Of a stretch of DNA of 64,000 nucleotides, positions 44,590 to 52,452 are shown piece by piece. Each line of letters begins with the position of its first letter. Position 1 is the stretch's first letter. Source of the DNA: Paenibacillus sp. BK033 (GTDB lineage Bacteria > Bacillota > Bacilli > Paenibacillales > Paenibacillaceae); contig NZ_SLVP01000001.1 in assembly GCF_004345425.1 (NCBI RefSeq), forward strand, positions 372,001 through 436,000, written 5' to 3'. The notes beneath the pieces are model-generated. The model saw nothing but the letters and a program-made list of their open reading frames with translations. It was not told the origin of the DNA and searched no databases. Both the position numbers and the translations under genes were made by a program.

Positions 44590-47228
44590 CAGACTGGACT
44601 TCGCCGTTTTCGCTGAATCAAGCGGAACGGGATCTCATCGAAAGCAAATTAAGTGTAAAACGCCAGCTTGCGCAGGCCAGGGAACGCGAGTTGTTCGACG
44701 TTCTCCGGGAGGGGCTGTCCGAGGAGGAGAGCTGGGCGCTCAAGTATTTGTTCGCCTACATGCCGGTGAACGATCTCGCCGATTATGACGGCGCCTTGTT
44801 CTTGAGCCATGTGCGGAGCACGCTGGCGATCCGCCGGCTTGTTCCTTGGGGAGACCGGGTGCCCGACTCCCTGTTCTTGCATTATGTTCTCCCTTACCGG
44901 GTCAATACGGAAAATATCGAAGATCACCGCGGCATTTTGTTCAATGAGCTAGCCTATCGCACAAAGTCGCTGACGATGGAAGAGGCCATTTTGGAGACGA
45001 ATTATTGGTGTCACGAGAAGGCTGCCTATATCGGCAGCGATTTGAGAACGATGTCGCCGCTTACGATGATCAAGAGCGCAAGGGGCCGCTGCGGCGAGGA
45101 ATCGACGCTGGCGGTTGCGGCGCTGCGAAGCATCGGTATTCCCGCCCGTCAGATTTACACGCCGCGTTGGGCGCATTGCGACGATAATCATGCCTGGGTA
45201 GAGGCCTGGGCGGACGGGAAATGGCACTTTCTTGGCGCTTGCGAGCCGGAAGCTCGGCTCAACCAGGGGTGGTTCGGCCCGCCGGCCCGCCGGGCGATGC
45301 TGCTGAATACGCGAATCCTGGCCGACGACTATCCCGGCCCGGAGGATATTATCGCGGCAAACGGATGGTTTACGGAGATTAATCTGCTCGAAAATTATGC
45401 GCCTACCCGTATCGTTGCGTTAACGGTGAAAGACGGGGCCGGACATCCGGTCCCGGGCGCCGTAGTGCGCTTCGAGCTGTACAATATGGCGGAATTTTAC
45501 CCGATCGCCACGTTATTGGCGGACGAACGGGGAGAGATCAGCTTCAAGACGGGGTATGGGGATCTGCTGGTTCGCGCGGCTTGGGACAACCTTTGGGGCG
45601 AGGTGAAGCTGGCTGCTGGCGGGGATATTATCCGCGAGCTTGTCCTGGATCGGACGGAGCAGCCGGGAGGTACGCTCGATCTCGATATGGTTCCTCCGCC
45701 GGAAGGCGAAGGAGAACCGGCAAAACCACTGCCCGGTGAGCAGGGAAGCAGGCATGCTCACCGGGTCGAAGAAGGAACAAGGCTGCGTACCGCCTATGAG
45801 AGCACGTTCGCAAGCAAACCGGAGGCCGAGGAATTGGCTGTCTCGTTAGGGCTTCCGGCGGAACGGGTGTGGAGCATATTGAGCCTGTCGCGCGGAAACT
45901 TCCGCGAGATTGCGTCTTTCCTGCGCGAGCGAACAGCCGAATATGGGCCGTGGCCGCTGCGCCTGTTGGAGAGTCTTCGCGAGAAGGATTGGATAGATGC
46001 GCGGCAGGAGACGTTGAACGATCATCTGATCGGTTCGCTTGCGGTTCGCGGCGAATGGCCGGACGAGGAGTTCATCCCTTACATTCTCTGCCCACGCGTG
46101 CTGCATGAGATGATTGTGCCTTACCGACAGTTCTTTCAAGCCGCGTTTACGGAGCAGGAGCGAGAAGCTTTCCGTTCGAACGCGTCAGCGCTGGCGCATT
46201 GGCTGAACGACAGGTACGGCGAGTGGGAAGACCTTCCGAATTTGAAGGGCAAAGGCAATCCCGTCGGCACGTTTAGGCTGAGACGGGGAGACAGGGACTC
46301 GCTCGACATTCTCTTCGTAGCCGTCTGCCGGAGTCTGGGGATTCCGGCGCGGCTGCATCCGCAAGAGCTGAAGCCGCAATACAAGGCGGGCGGCGAGTGG
46401 CGGGACGCGATGCCGGACGCGAAGTCGCCGCAGCCCTCGTCCGGGGGGGATGGCAGCATTCGGCTGCTTCGCGATCCCGAGGCTGCGGAGAACGCGCCTG
46501 AGCCGTCGTACGCCGAGAATTTCACGATTGCCCGTCTGGAGAAGAACGGGTTCTACAAAACGTTAATCTATCCGCCTAAGTTTGGCGACGTATACGGCAA
46601 GCTGTTTGAAGCAGAGCCCGGTTCCTACCGGATTACGACGGGCGTAAGGCTTCGGGACGGCACGGTATTGGCGCGGTTTTCGCATTTCGCTGTTCGCGAA
46701 GGCGAGAATACGGATGTTGAGCTTACCTATCGCAAGGCTGCGCTCGAGCTTCCGGTACTGGGCGTAATGGACCGGGCGAGACCGCTCGCAGGACTGGACG
46801 GATCACCGTTGACGATGGGCGATCTGATCACCGGCGATGACGCAATCGTGGCTTGGATCGAGCCGGAGCGCGAGCCGACGAAGCATTTGCTGCGCGAGCT
46901 GGGAGAGCTGGCGGTTTCCGCGGCATATACCGGGGCAGCGATCCTTCTCCTGATCGGCGATGCCGAATCGACCTTGTCGTTTAATCCCGCGCAATACCCG
47001 CAATTGCAGTCAGAAGTTACGTTCGCGAGGGATTGTTGGCAAGCTTCGCTGCCGCCATCCGCAAACCGCGAGGCGGGCTTTCCGCATCTGTTCGTGCTGG
47101 ATAGCCAAGACCGCATCCGTTACGCCGCATCGGGCTATAAGATCGGAATGGGCAAGGAGGCCATCCAAGCGTTGGCCGCCGTAAGGCAGACTACCCCATC
47201 ATCACCGGCGAAAGGGAGCGAATCTTAA
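44586..47228 (+). CDS. Transglutaminase-like multidomain protein (possible glycan amidase)
   Basis: An 880-aa cytosolic protein. The N-terminal transglutaminase/peptide-N-glycanase-like core (about 60-260) has C169 (GRCGEES) and H202 (DDNHAWVE). The usual Asp is replaced by a CEPE segment (E220, E222). A beta domain resembling carboxypeptidase-regulatory repeats follows (about 275-355, VKDGAGHPVPGAVVRFELYN). Next comes a second transglutaminase-like region at about 470-690 that lacks the Cys (RRGDRDSLDILFVAVC). The C-terminus (about 735-875) looks thioredoxin-like (FPHLFVLDSQDRIRYAASGY). Transglutaminase-fold enzymes include proteases and the peptide-N-glycanases. Its place between fucosidases and a GH18 protein suggests action on glycan-amide or glycopeptide bonds. 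That role is inference. Confidence 0.75.
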   Translation: MTDWTSPFSLNQAERDLIESKLSVKRQLAQARERELFDVLREGLSEEESWALKYLFAYMPVNDLADYDGALFLSHVRSTLAIRRLVPWGDRVPDSLFLHYVLPYRVNTENIEDHRGILFNELAYRTKSLTMEEAILETNYWCHEKAAYIGSDLRTMSPLTMIKSARGRCGEESTLAVAALRSIGIPARQIYTPRWAHCDDNHAWVEAWADGKWHFLGACEPEARLNQGWFGPPARRAMLLNTRILADDYPGPEDIIAANGWFTEINLLENYAPTRIVALTVKDGAGHPVPGAVVRFELYNMAEFYPIATLLADERGEISFKTGYGDLLVRAAWDNLWGEVKLAAGGDIIRELVLDRTEQPGGTLDLDMVPPPEGEGEPAKPLPGEQGSRHAHRVEEGTRLRTAYESTFASKPEAEELAVSLGLPAERVWSILSLSRGNFREIASFLRERTAEYGPWPLRLLESLREKDWIDARQETLNDHLIGSLAVRGEWPDEEFIPYILCPRVLHEMIVPYRQFFQAAFTEQEREAFRSNASALAHWLNDRYGEWEDLPNLKGKGNPVGTFRLRRGDRDSLDILFVAVCRSLGIPARLHPQELKPQYKAGGEWRDAMPDAKSPQPSSGGDGSIRLLRDPEAAENAPEPSYAENFTIARLEKNGFYKTLIYPPKFGDVYGKLFEAEPGSYRITTGVRLRDGTVLARFSHFAVREGENTDVELTYRKAALELPVLGVMDRARPLAGLDGSPLTMGDLITGDDAIVAWIEPEREPTKHLLRELGELAVSAAYTGAAILLLIGDAESTLSFNPAQYPQLQSEVTFARDCWQASLPPSANREAGFPHLFVLDSQDRIRYAASGYKIGMGKEAIQALAAVRQTTPSSPAKGSES

Positions 47229-48278
47229 ATGACGAACCAGAACTACGTGGTCGCCGGATATGCGAGCGATAACCATCTTCCCGATTTGACAAGGGAAGAC
47301 TTGACGAAGCTTACGCATCTGAATGTTGCGTTTGGCCATGTCCGGGGAGATGCTATTACCATCGATCATCTGCGCCATCTAAACGAGTTGAAGCGGATCA
47401 AGACAGAACACCCGCAACTCAATATTCTGCTCTCCGTCGGCGGCTGGAGCGCCGGAGGCTTCTCCGAAGCGGCGTCTACCGAAGCGGGAAGAAGCCGCAT
47501 GGCGGAATCGGCGGTTCGCGCGGTGACGGAGCATCCTTTTGACGGGGTGGATCTGGATTGGGAATATCCCTGCTACGGCGAAGCCGGAATCGGGGCAAGC
47601 CCGGCGGACCGCGCGAACTTTACGCTGCTGCTCGCCGTCATCCGAGAAGCATTGGATAAGCAAGGGAAGCTGGACGGCCGGCATTATCTGCTTACGATTG
47701 CGGCGGGAGCCGATCAGTATTACATAGACGGCACCGAGATGGATCAGGCGCAGAAATATTTGGATTTGGTTCAGCTTATGACCTACGATATGCGCGGCGG
47801 GTTCCAGGTGCTGACCGGTCACCATACCAATCTGTATACGCCGACGGGTGACCTTTTCCGGATCAGCGCGGATGCCTCCGTCAATCTGTTCGTTCGCGCC
47901 GGGGTGCCGAGGGAGAAGATTGTTATCGGAGCGGCCTTTTATTCCCGGATGTGGAACCAGGTGCCGAACCTAAACCGCGGGCTTCACCAGATGGCCGGGA
48001 GCGTTGGCGGATACGGGCCTGATTATACCGCTCTAACCGCGGAATACATTGGCAAGAACGGATACGTGCGTTACTGGGACGAAGAGGCTTGCGCGCCATA
48101 CCTGTTCAACGGGTCTAGCTTTATCTCTTACGACGATGAGGAATCGATCCGGCATAAGTGCGGATATGTAAAAGACAGCGGTTTAGGCGGTCTAATGTTC
48201 TGGGAATTCGGCTGTGACCGGACTCGCCGGCTGCTGAATGCGATGCATGACGGACTTCGGGGAGGCGACAGGTTATGA
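47229..48278 (+). CDS. GH18 family glycosidase
   Basis: A 349-aa single-domain GH18 protein. The DxxDxDxE motif is intact: D105, D108, D110 and catalytic acid E112 (DGVDLDWEYP). Other family features are ILLSVGGWSAGGF, QLMTYDM and GLMFWEFGCD. GH18 covers chitinases and endo-beta-N-acetylglucosaminidases, which use the substrate N-acetyl group. No signal peptide and no chitin-binding module, so a cytosolic enzyme acting on an imported GlcNAc-GlcNAc linkage is likely. It follows the transglutaminase-like stop directly and overlaps the next start by 4 bases. Confidence 0.88.
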   Translation: MTNQNYVVAGYASDNHLPDLTREDLTKLTHLNVAFGHVRGDAITIDHLRHLNELKRIKTEHPQLNILLSVGGWSAGGFSEAASTEAGRSRMAESAVRAVTEHPFDGVDLDWEYPCYGEAGIGASPADRANFTLLLAVIREALDKQGKLDGRHYLLTIAAGADQYYIDGTEMDQAQKYLDLVQLMTYDMRGGFQVLTGHHTNLYTPTGDLFRISADASVNLFVRAGVPREKIVIGAAFYSRMWNQVPNLNRGLHQMAGSVGGYGPDYTALTAEYIGKNGYVRYWDEEACAPYLFNGSSFISYDDEESIRHKCGYVKDSGLGGLMFWEFGCDRTRRLLNAMHDGLRGGDRL

Positions 48279-49147
48279 AGGTCGGATTAAGCACGTACAG
48301 CCTGCTGCCCGCGCTTAAGGCAGGGGAAATGTCGGTGCTTGACGTTGTGGAATGGATTGCCGAAAACGGCGGCGAGCATATGGAAATCGTGCCCTACGGC
48401 TTTACGCTTGTCGATCAGCCGGAGCTTGCCGACGCGGTCCGGGAGAAGGCGAAGATTGCTGGAATCGAGCTGTCCAACTATTCGATGCCGGCTAATTTCG
48501 TGCAAGGCAGCGAGGAAGCATTCCAAGCTGAAGTCTCGCGCGTCAAGGAACACGTCGATCTTGTGAACAGGCTTGGCATGAAGCATATGCGCCACGACGT
48601 GACGGCGTTTACGCTTCCGCCGGAGAGCATGACGATTCAATGGTTCGAGGAGAATCTGCGCAGCATGGTGAGGGGAAGCCTGCTCATTGCCGATTACGCC
48701 GCAGCATACGGCATTACGACAACCATCGAGAACCACGGCTTCAGCGTGCAGGCAAGCGACCGCGTGCTGCGCGTCCTGCAGGAGGTGAACCGTCCTAACT
48801 TCAGGACGACGCTCGACGTCGGCAACTTTCTGTGCGTCGACGAGAATCCCCTCGTTGGGGTGAGCCGCAATATGCCTTATGCTTCGCTTCTTCATATCAA
48901 AGACTTTTACATCCGGCCTAGCGACGAGTTCCCGGGCGGCGGCGATTGGTTCAGTTCTGCCCACGGCACGTATTTGCGCGGCGCGATTGTCGGCCACGGC
49001 GATCTCGATCTCCGGCGAATCTTCCGTCTGATCAAGAAGTCCGGCTACGACGGCTTCCTGACGGTCGAATTCGAAGGGATGGAGGAATGCCGCATGGCCT
49101 CCCGCATTGCCATGGATAACGTGAAACGGCTATGGCAGGAGACATAA
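48275..49147 (+). CDS. Sugar phosphate isomerase/epimerase-like TIM barrel
   Basis: A 290-aa protein of the xylose isomerase-like / AP endonuclease 2 superfamily. The metal-site pattern is visible: ENHGF, TTLDVGNFLCVDENP, HIKDFY, HGDLDLRRIF and FLTVEFEGMEE. Members isomerise or epimerise sugars, or act as dehydratases. Here it would process a sugar released by the upstream glycosidases. It overlaps the GH18 stop (ATGA) and is the last gene before the terminator at 49206. Confidence 0.88.
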   Translation: MKVGLSTYSLLPALKAGEMSVLDVVEWIAENGGEHMEIVPYGFTLVDQPELADAVREKAKIAGIELSNYSMPANFVQGSEEAFQAEVSRVKEHVDLVNRLGMKHMRHDVTAFTLPPESMTIQWFEENLRSMVRGSLLIADYAAAYGITTTIENHGFSVQASDRVLRVLQEVNRPNFRTTLDVGNFLCVDENPLVGVSRNMPYASLLHIKDFYIRPSDEFPGGGDWFSSAHGTYLRGAIVGHGDLDLRRIFRLIKKSGYDGFLTVEFEGMEECRMASRIAMDNVKRLWQET

Positions 49148-49205
49148 GACCATCCGGCATAAGCATGTCTATCGCAACGACGATGCAGCTGCCATTATTA
49201 AAAGC

Positions 49206-49235
49206 AAAGCCGGGTCCATTATGGACTCGGCTTTT
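49206..49235. terminator. Terminator of the fucosidase/GH18 operon
   Basis: AAAGCCGGGTCC (49206-49217) pairs with GGACTCGGCTTT (49223-49234), with T residues after it. Its right end reaches the stop of the convergent DinB gene, so it may serve both. Confidence 0.85.
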
Positions 49236-49794
49236 ACGGTTGTTCGTATTCTGCTTTTACCCTTATCATTTGGGCAATATGCCGCTTGGCATGAAGCACC
49301 AAGAAATAGATGTACTGATACACATCGATTTTGCCCAAGTTATTTACGCTCATCATGGTTTTATATAAGATTCCTTCGCCATTGCTTAAGTCCTGCAGGA
49401 TGCCCAGGCATTCCTCGATCTGGCTCCTTAGCAAAGCATGAACCCTCTCGAGCGGCATCTCTCCTTTCGGTTCCATATGCTCCGGCCTGATCCATTTAAA
49501 AGACTTATGCTCCGCGATCTGATCCAGCTCTCCCAGATTATGATGATAATCATTTAATGCATCTTCCAAATTCGATTTGGCTGCGAGCATAAGAGCTTTG
49601 GTTTTTCCTTTTCGAATGAGGATCAGCAGAAAATGGTTCGTCAGAGTGACATGCTCCAAAATTTGAGCAATGCTCCATCCTTCATGAGGCAGGAAGCTTT
49701 GCAAAGCAACCGGAGCATGAAACCAATCCTCGTAATCATCTAGTATCCTATTAAGCTCCCTCTTAATCCGCTCCATTGTGCTTTGAATGGACAT
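49234..49794 (-). CDS. DinB-like four-helix-bundle protein
   Basis: A 186-aa protein of the DinB/YfiT-like metal-binding superfamily. Helix 1 contains IKRELNRILDDYEDWF. The family signature region is GWSIAQILEHVTLTNHF, whose His is a metal ligand; a further candidate is in LVLHAKRHIAQMIRVK. Some members are thiol-dependent S-transferases, but the reaction here is unknown. The ATG at 49794 is preferred over a GTG three codons earlier because GGTGAG precedes it. Confidence 0.85.
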   Translation of the reverse strand: MSIQSTMERIKRELNRILDDYEDWFHAPVALQSFLPHEGWSIAQILEHVTLTNHFLLILIRKGKTKALMLAAKSNLEDALNDYHHNLGELDQIAEHKSFKWIRPEHMEPKGEMPLERVHALLRSQIEECLGILQDLSNGEGILYKTMMSVNNLGKIDVYQYIYFLVLHAKRHIAQMIRVKAEYEQP

Positions 49795-49816
49795 AAGACT
49801 CACCAGCCTTGATTAA

Positions 49817-50263
49817 TCAGTTTCCGTACAGATACTGCATGATCTCTTTTTCCTTTATCTTGATTTTATACTCCTTGGCCAGGAATCTGCCTATCGATTG
49901 ACCCTTATTGTACAAGTTGGCATTGAGTTTGTAGGTTGTCAAATCTTTAAAGTGGATAAGGTAGTAATCTTCCGTCGGACCTTTTGTGAGATTGATATAG
50001 ATGTAACCCAGTTTCTTTTTGGTAACGGCTTCTATTAGCTTAATGTCCTTGATGACAAGGCGTTTCTTGAAAAAGAATAGCGTGGATTTCGTAAGTACCC
50101 CATCATGAAGCTCGCAGCTTTCGCTAAGATAGAAGCCCAGGAATAGAGATACGGCAGCAGCGAGCCAGTATAAGCCGTTGAAATAATTCCATCCAAGAAG
50201 GAGTAATAGGAAAACAACTCCGAGTAAAAAAAGGACATGCCCCCTGGATATTCTGAACGTCAT
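49817..50263 (-). CDS. Membrane protein with PH-like domain
   Basis: A 148-aa protein. Two adjacent hydrophobic segments (about 8-45: VLFLLGVVFLLLLLGWNYF, YWLAAAVSLFLGFYLS) are followed by a beta-rich soluble region (DGVLTKSTLFFFKKRLVIKDIKLIEAV) resembling bacterial PH-type domains. The arrangement of two TM segments plus PH-like domain is common in Bacillota proteins of unknown function. Strong GGGGGAG ribosome binding site. Confidence 0.75.
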   Translation of the reverse strand: MTFRISRGHVLFLLGVVFLLLLLGWNYFNGLYWLAAAVSLFLGFYLSESCELHDGVLTKSTLFFFKKRLVIKDIKLIEAVTKKKLGYIYINLTKGPTEDYYLIHFKDLTTYKLNANLYNKGQSIGRFLAKEYKIKIKEKEIMQYLYGN

Positions 50264-50313
50264 GATTACTCCCCCAAACCATTAAACATTGCTGCTTTTC
50301 TTCTGCAATTAAC

Positions 50314-50341
50314 CGTAAAGAGCAGGACTCTGCTCTTTACG
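50314..50341. other. Perfect 12-bp palindromic hairpin over the yfbR stop
   Basis: CGTAAAGAGCAG (50314-50325) pairs without mismatch with CTGCTCTTTACG (50330-50341) around a 4-base loop and overlaps the stop codon of the leftward nucleotidase gene. No T tract on either strand, so it may be a processing or stability element rather than a terminator. Confidence 0.6.
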
Positions 50342-50933
50342 ATAATTCATCCAGCGTCATACCGAGGCTTGGCGCCATATGAGCGAGGAACCACTCCGTC
50401 TCCGGCAGCCCGAGCTGCTCGATGGCAGCCTCCGTCTGTCCTTTGGCCACGAGAAACTCGCGGTTGCCCGTGGAAACCTCGGTCAGGCATTTCAAGTAAG
50501 CATCCAGCAGGTCGGCGGCCTTTACGATTTTGTGGAGCAGCCGGTCTTCTTCGGATAACGTGCTTCCCGGCTTGCCGAGAAGCGGGGCGTACGAGGCTTG
50601 AAGCGGCTCCGGCACCATGCCGAGCAGCCGCTCAGCGGCCATTGCTTCTATCTCGCGGAAGCTTGCGAGCATTTTCGGATTATGATGCTTCACGGGAGTC
50701 GGAATATCGCCGGTAAAAACTTCAGTCGCATCATGGAACAAAGCCAGCGTTACGGCACGGTCGGCATTATAGCTGCGGCCGAAAAAGCTGTTGCCGATCT
50801 CGCATAGCATATGGGCAAGCAGCGCAACGTGGAAGGAATGCTCCGCAACGGTCTCCTTGGTCGTATTTCGCATCAGACTCCATCGTTCAATATATTTCAG
50901 GCGGTACATATAAGCGAAAAAATGACTTTCCAT
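50337..50933 (-). CDS. yfbR: HD-domain 5'-deoxynucleotidase, YfbR-like
   Basis: A 198-aa HD-domain phosphohydrolase. The active-site residues of E. coli YfbR are found one position earlier: R17-W18, H32 (EHSFHVALL), H67-D68 (LFHDATE), plus a later Asp (KAADLLDAY). It dephosphorylates deoxyribonucleoside 5'-monophosphates with a divalent metal, helping to balance dNTP pools. The ATG has AGAGGAG about 13 bases upstream. It is a single gene. Confidence 0.9.
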   Translation of the reverse strand: MESHFFAYMYRLKYIERWSLMRNTTKETVAEHSFHVALLAHMLCEIGNSFFGRSYNADRAVTLALFHDATEVFTGDIPTPVKHHNPKMLASFREIEAMAAERLLGMVPEPLQASYAPLLGKPGSTLSEEDRLLHKIVKAADLLDAYLKCLTEVSTGNREFLVAKGQTEAAIEQLGLPETEWFLAHMAPSLGMTLDELS

Positions 50934-51063
50934 CTGTTTCGCAAACTCCTCTCTAATCCGTCGGCAGCAGGGCTTGTTTTACACTATATCTTACCATAAT
51001 TCAGGCGAGCCCAACCTTAAACGGTTCACCTGTCTTTTGAAGCTCAACGTTCCTCTAGCCATG

Positions 51064-51121
51064 AAAAAGCTCCCCTTACCGTAACAGGTTTTATTTTTTC
51101 ACCTGTCTACCGTAGGGGAGC
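51064..51121 (-). terminator. Terminator of the ArsR-type regulator gene
   Basis: Outer GCTCCCCT/AGGGGAGC (8 bp) and inner ACAGGT/ACCTGT (6 bp) stems span 51069-51121. Read leftward the hairpin is followed by TTTTT (51068-51064). Confidence 0.8.
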
Positions 51122-51163
51122 ATATCGTGGGCGCGAAGCTGTCTCTATGTTGTATGCGCAAGT

Positions 51164-52087
51164 TTATTTCAATTTCTTGCGGTCAATGTACGTCAGCTTG
51201 CTGACGATATCCTGATAGTAGTTGCCGAAGCCGGAACCGTAAATGGTCAGGCCGCCAATGTTCTTCGCGTCTTCCTTCACCTCAAGCTTCAGATCCCACT
51301 GCAGCCGGTTAATATCGACGTCGGCAATCGTGTAGTCCGAGACCTTCGTGCCTTCAATAAACGTGCCGTCGCCGTTGATCCGGATATGGACGAGCAGGCC
51401 GTATTGATTCATTTCGATGTTCCACCACTCCGGCGTATACTTGCCGCGCGTTCCGCCGAAGTCCCCGGGACTCGTCCATTTGCCAATCGGAAATCCATTG
51501 AAGGAAAAGGAGATGTCGGACGGCCAATGCTCGTTGGAAAGCGGGGCCTCGGACGCTAGCTCCATCGTGATCTCGAGCTCCTCAGGCTCTTCATCCGGCT
51601 TTAGGTAGTTTGGAATTTTGTACGAGATAAAGCCCTTCAAGAACCATAATATTTTCGCGTCGACGCGTTCCGGGTCAAGAAAATACCGCGGGTCGTCGAA
51701 GCCGCCGCCGATGATCTTGTACTTGGACGCCAGGCCGCATGTCGGCTTGACGTCGAAATCGGTGAAATGGCCGATCGAGATGTTGGAAATATGGAAGTTG
51801 CGCGGAATCAGCCCTTTGCTTGGGAACACAAGCTCGATCCGATCGGCGACCAAGGTACAAAGCTTTTGCGACGCACCCTTGCCGGGAATCATCTCGGTGC
51901 GAACCAGATCGGCCTTCTCAAGTTTCTTAACGTGCATGGTAATGATTGAATTGCTGAGTCCAAGCGCGGCGGCCAAGTCTTTCATGATCATCGGCTCTTG
52001 TCCGAGCAGTTCAATGATCTTGATTCGGACGTTGCTGGCCAAGGCTTCAAACAGGGGGAGATTATTCTCCGATACGATTGTCTCCAT
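51164..52087 (-). CDS. ArsR-type winged-helix regulator with large sensor domain
   Basis: A 307-aa regulator. Residues 8-80 are an ArsR-like winged helix (FEALASNVRIKIIELLGQEPMIMKDLAAALGLSNSIITMHVKKLEKADLV). The following 225 residues form a beta-rich domain with many aromatic residues (DFGGTRGKYTPEWWNIEMNQYG, GTFIEGTKVSDYTI), quite unlike ordinary ArsR repressors of about 100 aa. The position divergent from the arabinan importer suggests that it controls that operon, perhaps sensing an arabino-oligosaccharide through its C-terminal domain. That is inference. Own promoter at 52120-52149. Confidence 0.85.
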   Translation of the reverse strand: METIVSENNLPLFEALASNVRIKIIELLGQEPMIMKDLAAALGLSNSIITMHVKKLEKADLVRTEMIPGKGASQKLCTLVADRIELVFPSKGLIPRNFHISNISIGHFTDFDVKPTCGLASKYKIIGGGFDDPRYFLDPERVDAKILWFLKGFISYKIPNYLKPDEEPEELEITMELASEAPLSNEHWPSDISFSFNGFPIGKWTSPGDFGGTRGKYTPEWWNIEMNQYGLLVHIRINGDGTFIEGTKVSDYTIADVDINRLQWDLKLEVKEDAKNIGGLTIYGSGFGNYYQDIVSKLTYIDRKKLK

Positions 52088-52119
52088 GGGACCTCTTCCG
52101 ATAGTTCATTTTTATATTA

Positions 52120-52149
52120 AATATACCTTATTGGATTGATCGCTGACAA
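52120..52149 (-). promoter_or_regulatory. Sigma-A promoter of the ArsR-type regulator
   Basis: Read leftward: TTGTCA (52149-52144), an 18-base spacer and TATATT (52125-52120), about 32 bases before the start codon. Confidence 0.6.
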
Positions 52150-52229
52150 GAGTGTGTAACAGTCATTTAAATTTTTGAATTAATTTCAAAAGAATTTAAT
52201 AAAAATATGAAACACTTCACGAAAAAGCG

Positions 52230-52258
52230 TTGACAAAACCAAAATCTCGATTTAACAT
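52230..52258 (+). promoter_or_regulatory. Sigma-A promoter of the arabinan operon
   Basis: TTGACA (52230-52235), a 17-base spacer and TAACAT (52253-52258). The -35 box is a full match. It would give an untranslated leader of about 190 bases before the start at 52453. A partly symmetric CTGGTACCGGTTTCCA lies at about 52325-52341 and may be an operator. Confidence 0.65.
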
Positions 52259-52391
52259 GCTTAATAGCACGGACATCTACGAAATACTTCACACATTTGT
52301 TAAATACTAAGGGTAGCTGTTGACTACTGGTACCGGTTTCCAAATAGCTGCCGAGCAGTCGAAGGGAGGAAGTCTTTTTTCGGAGCAAACA

Positions 52392-52405
52392 TGTAAGCGC
52401 TATTA
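52392..52405 (+). promoter_or_regulatory. cre-like catabolite repression site
   Basis: TGTAAGCGCTATTA matches TGWAANCGNTNWCA at 13 of 14 positions. It lies within the leader of the arabinan operon, about 135 bases downstream of the promoter, a position suitable for roadblock repression by CcpA. Confidence 0.55.
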
Positions 52406-52452
52406 TGGGGGATTGTCATTCGCTTTCTAATCATGAGGAGGTTGTGAAACAA

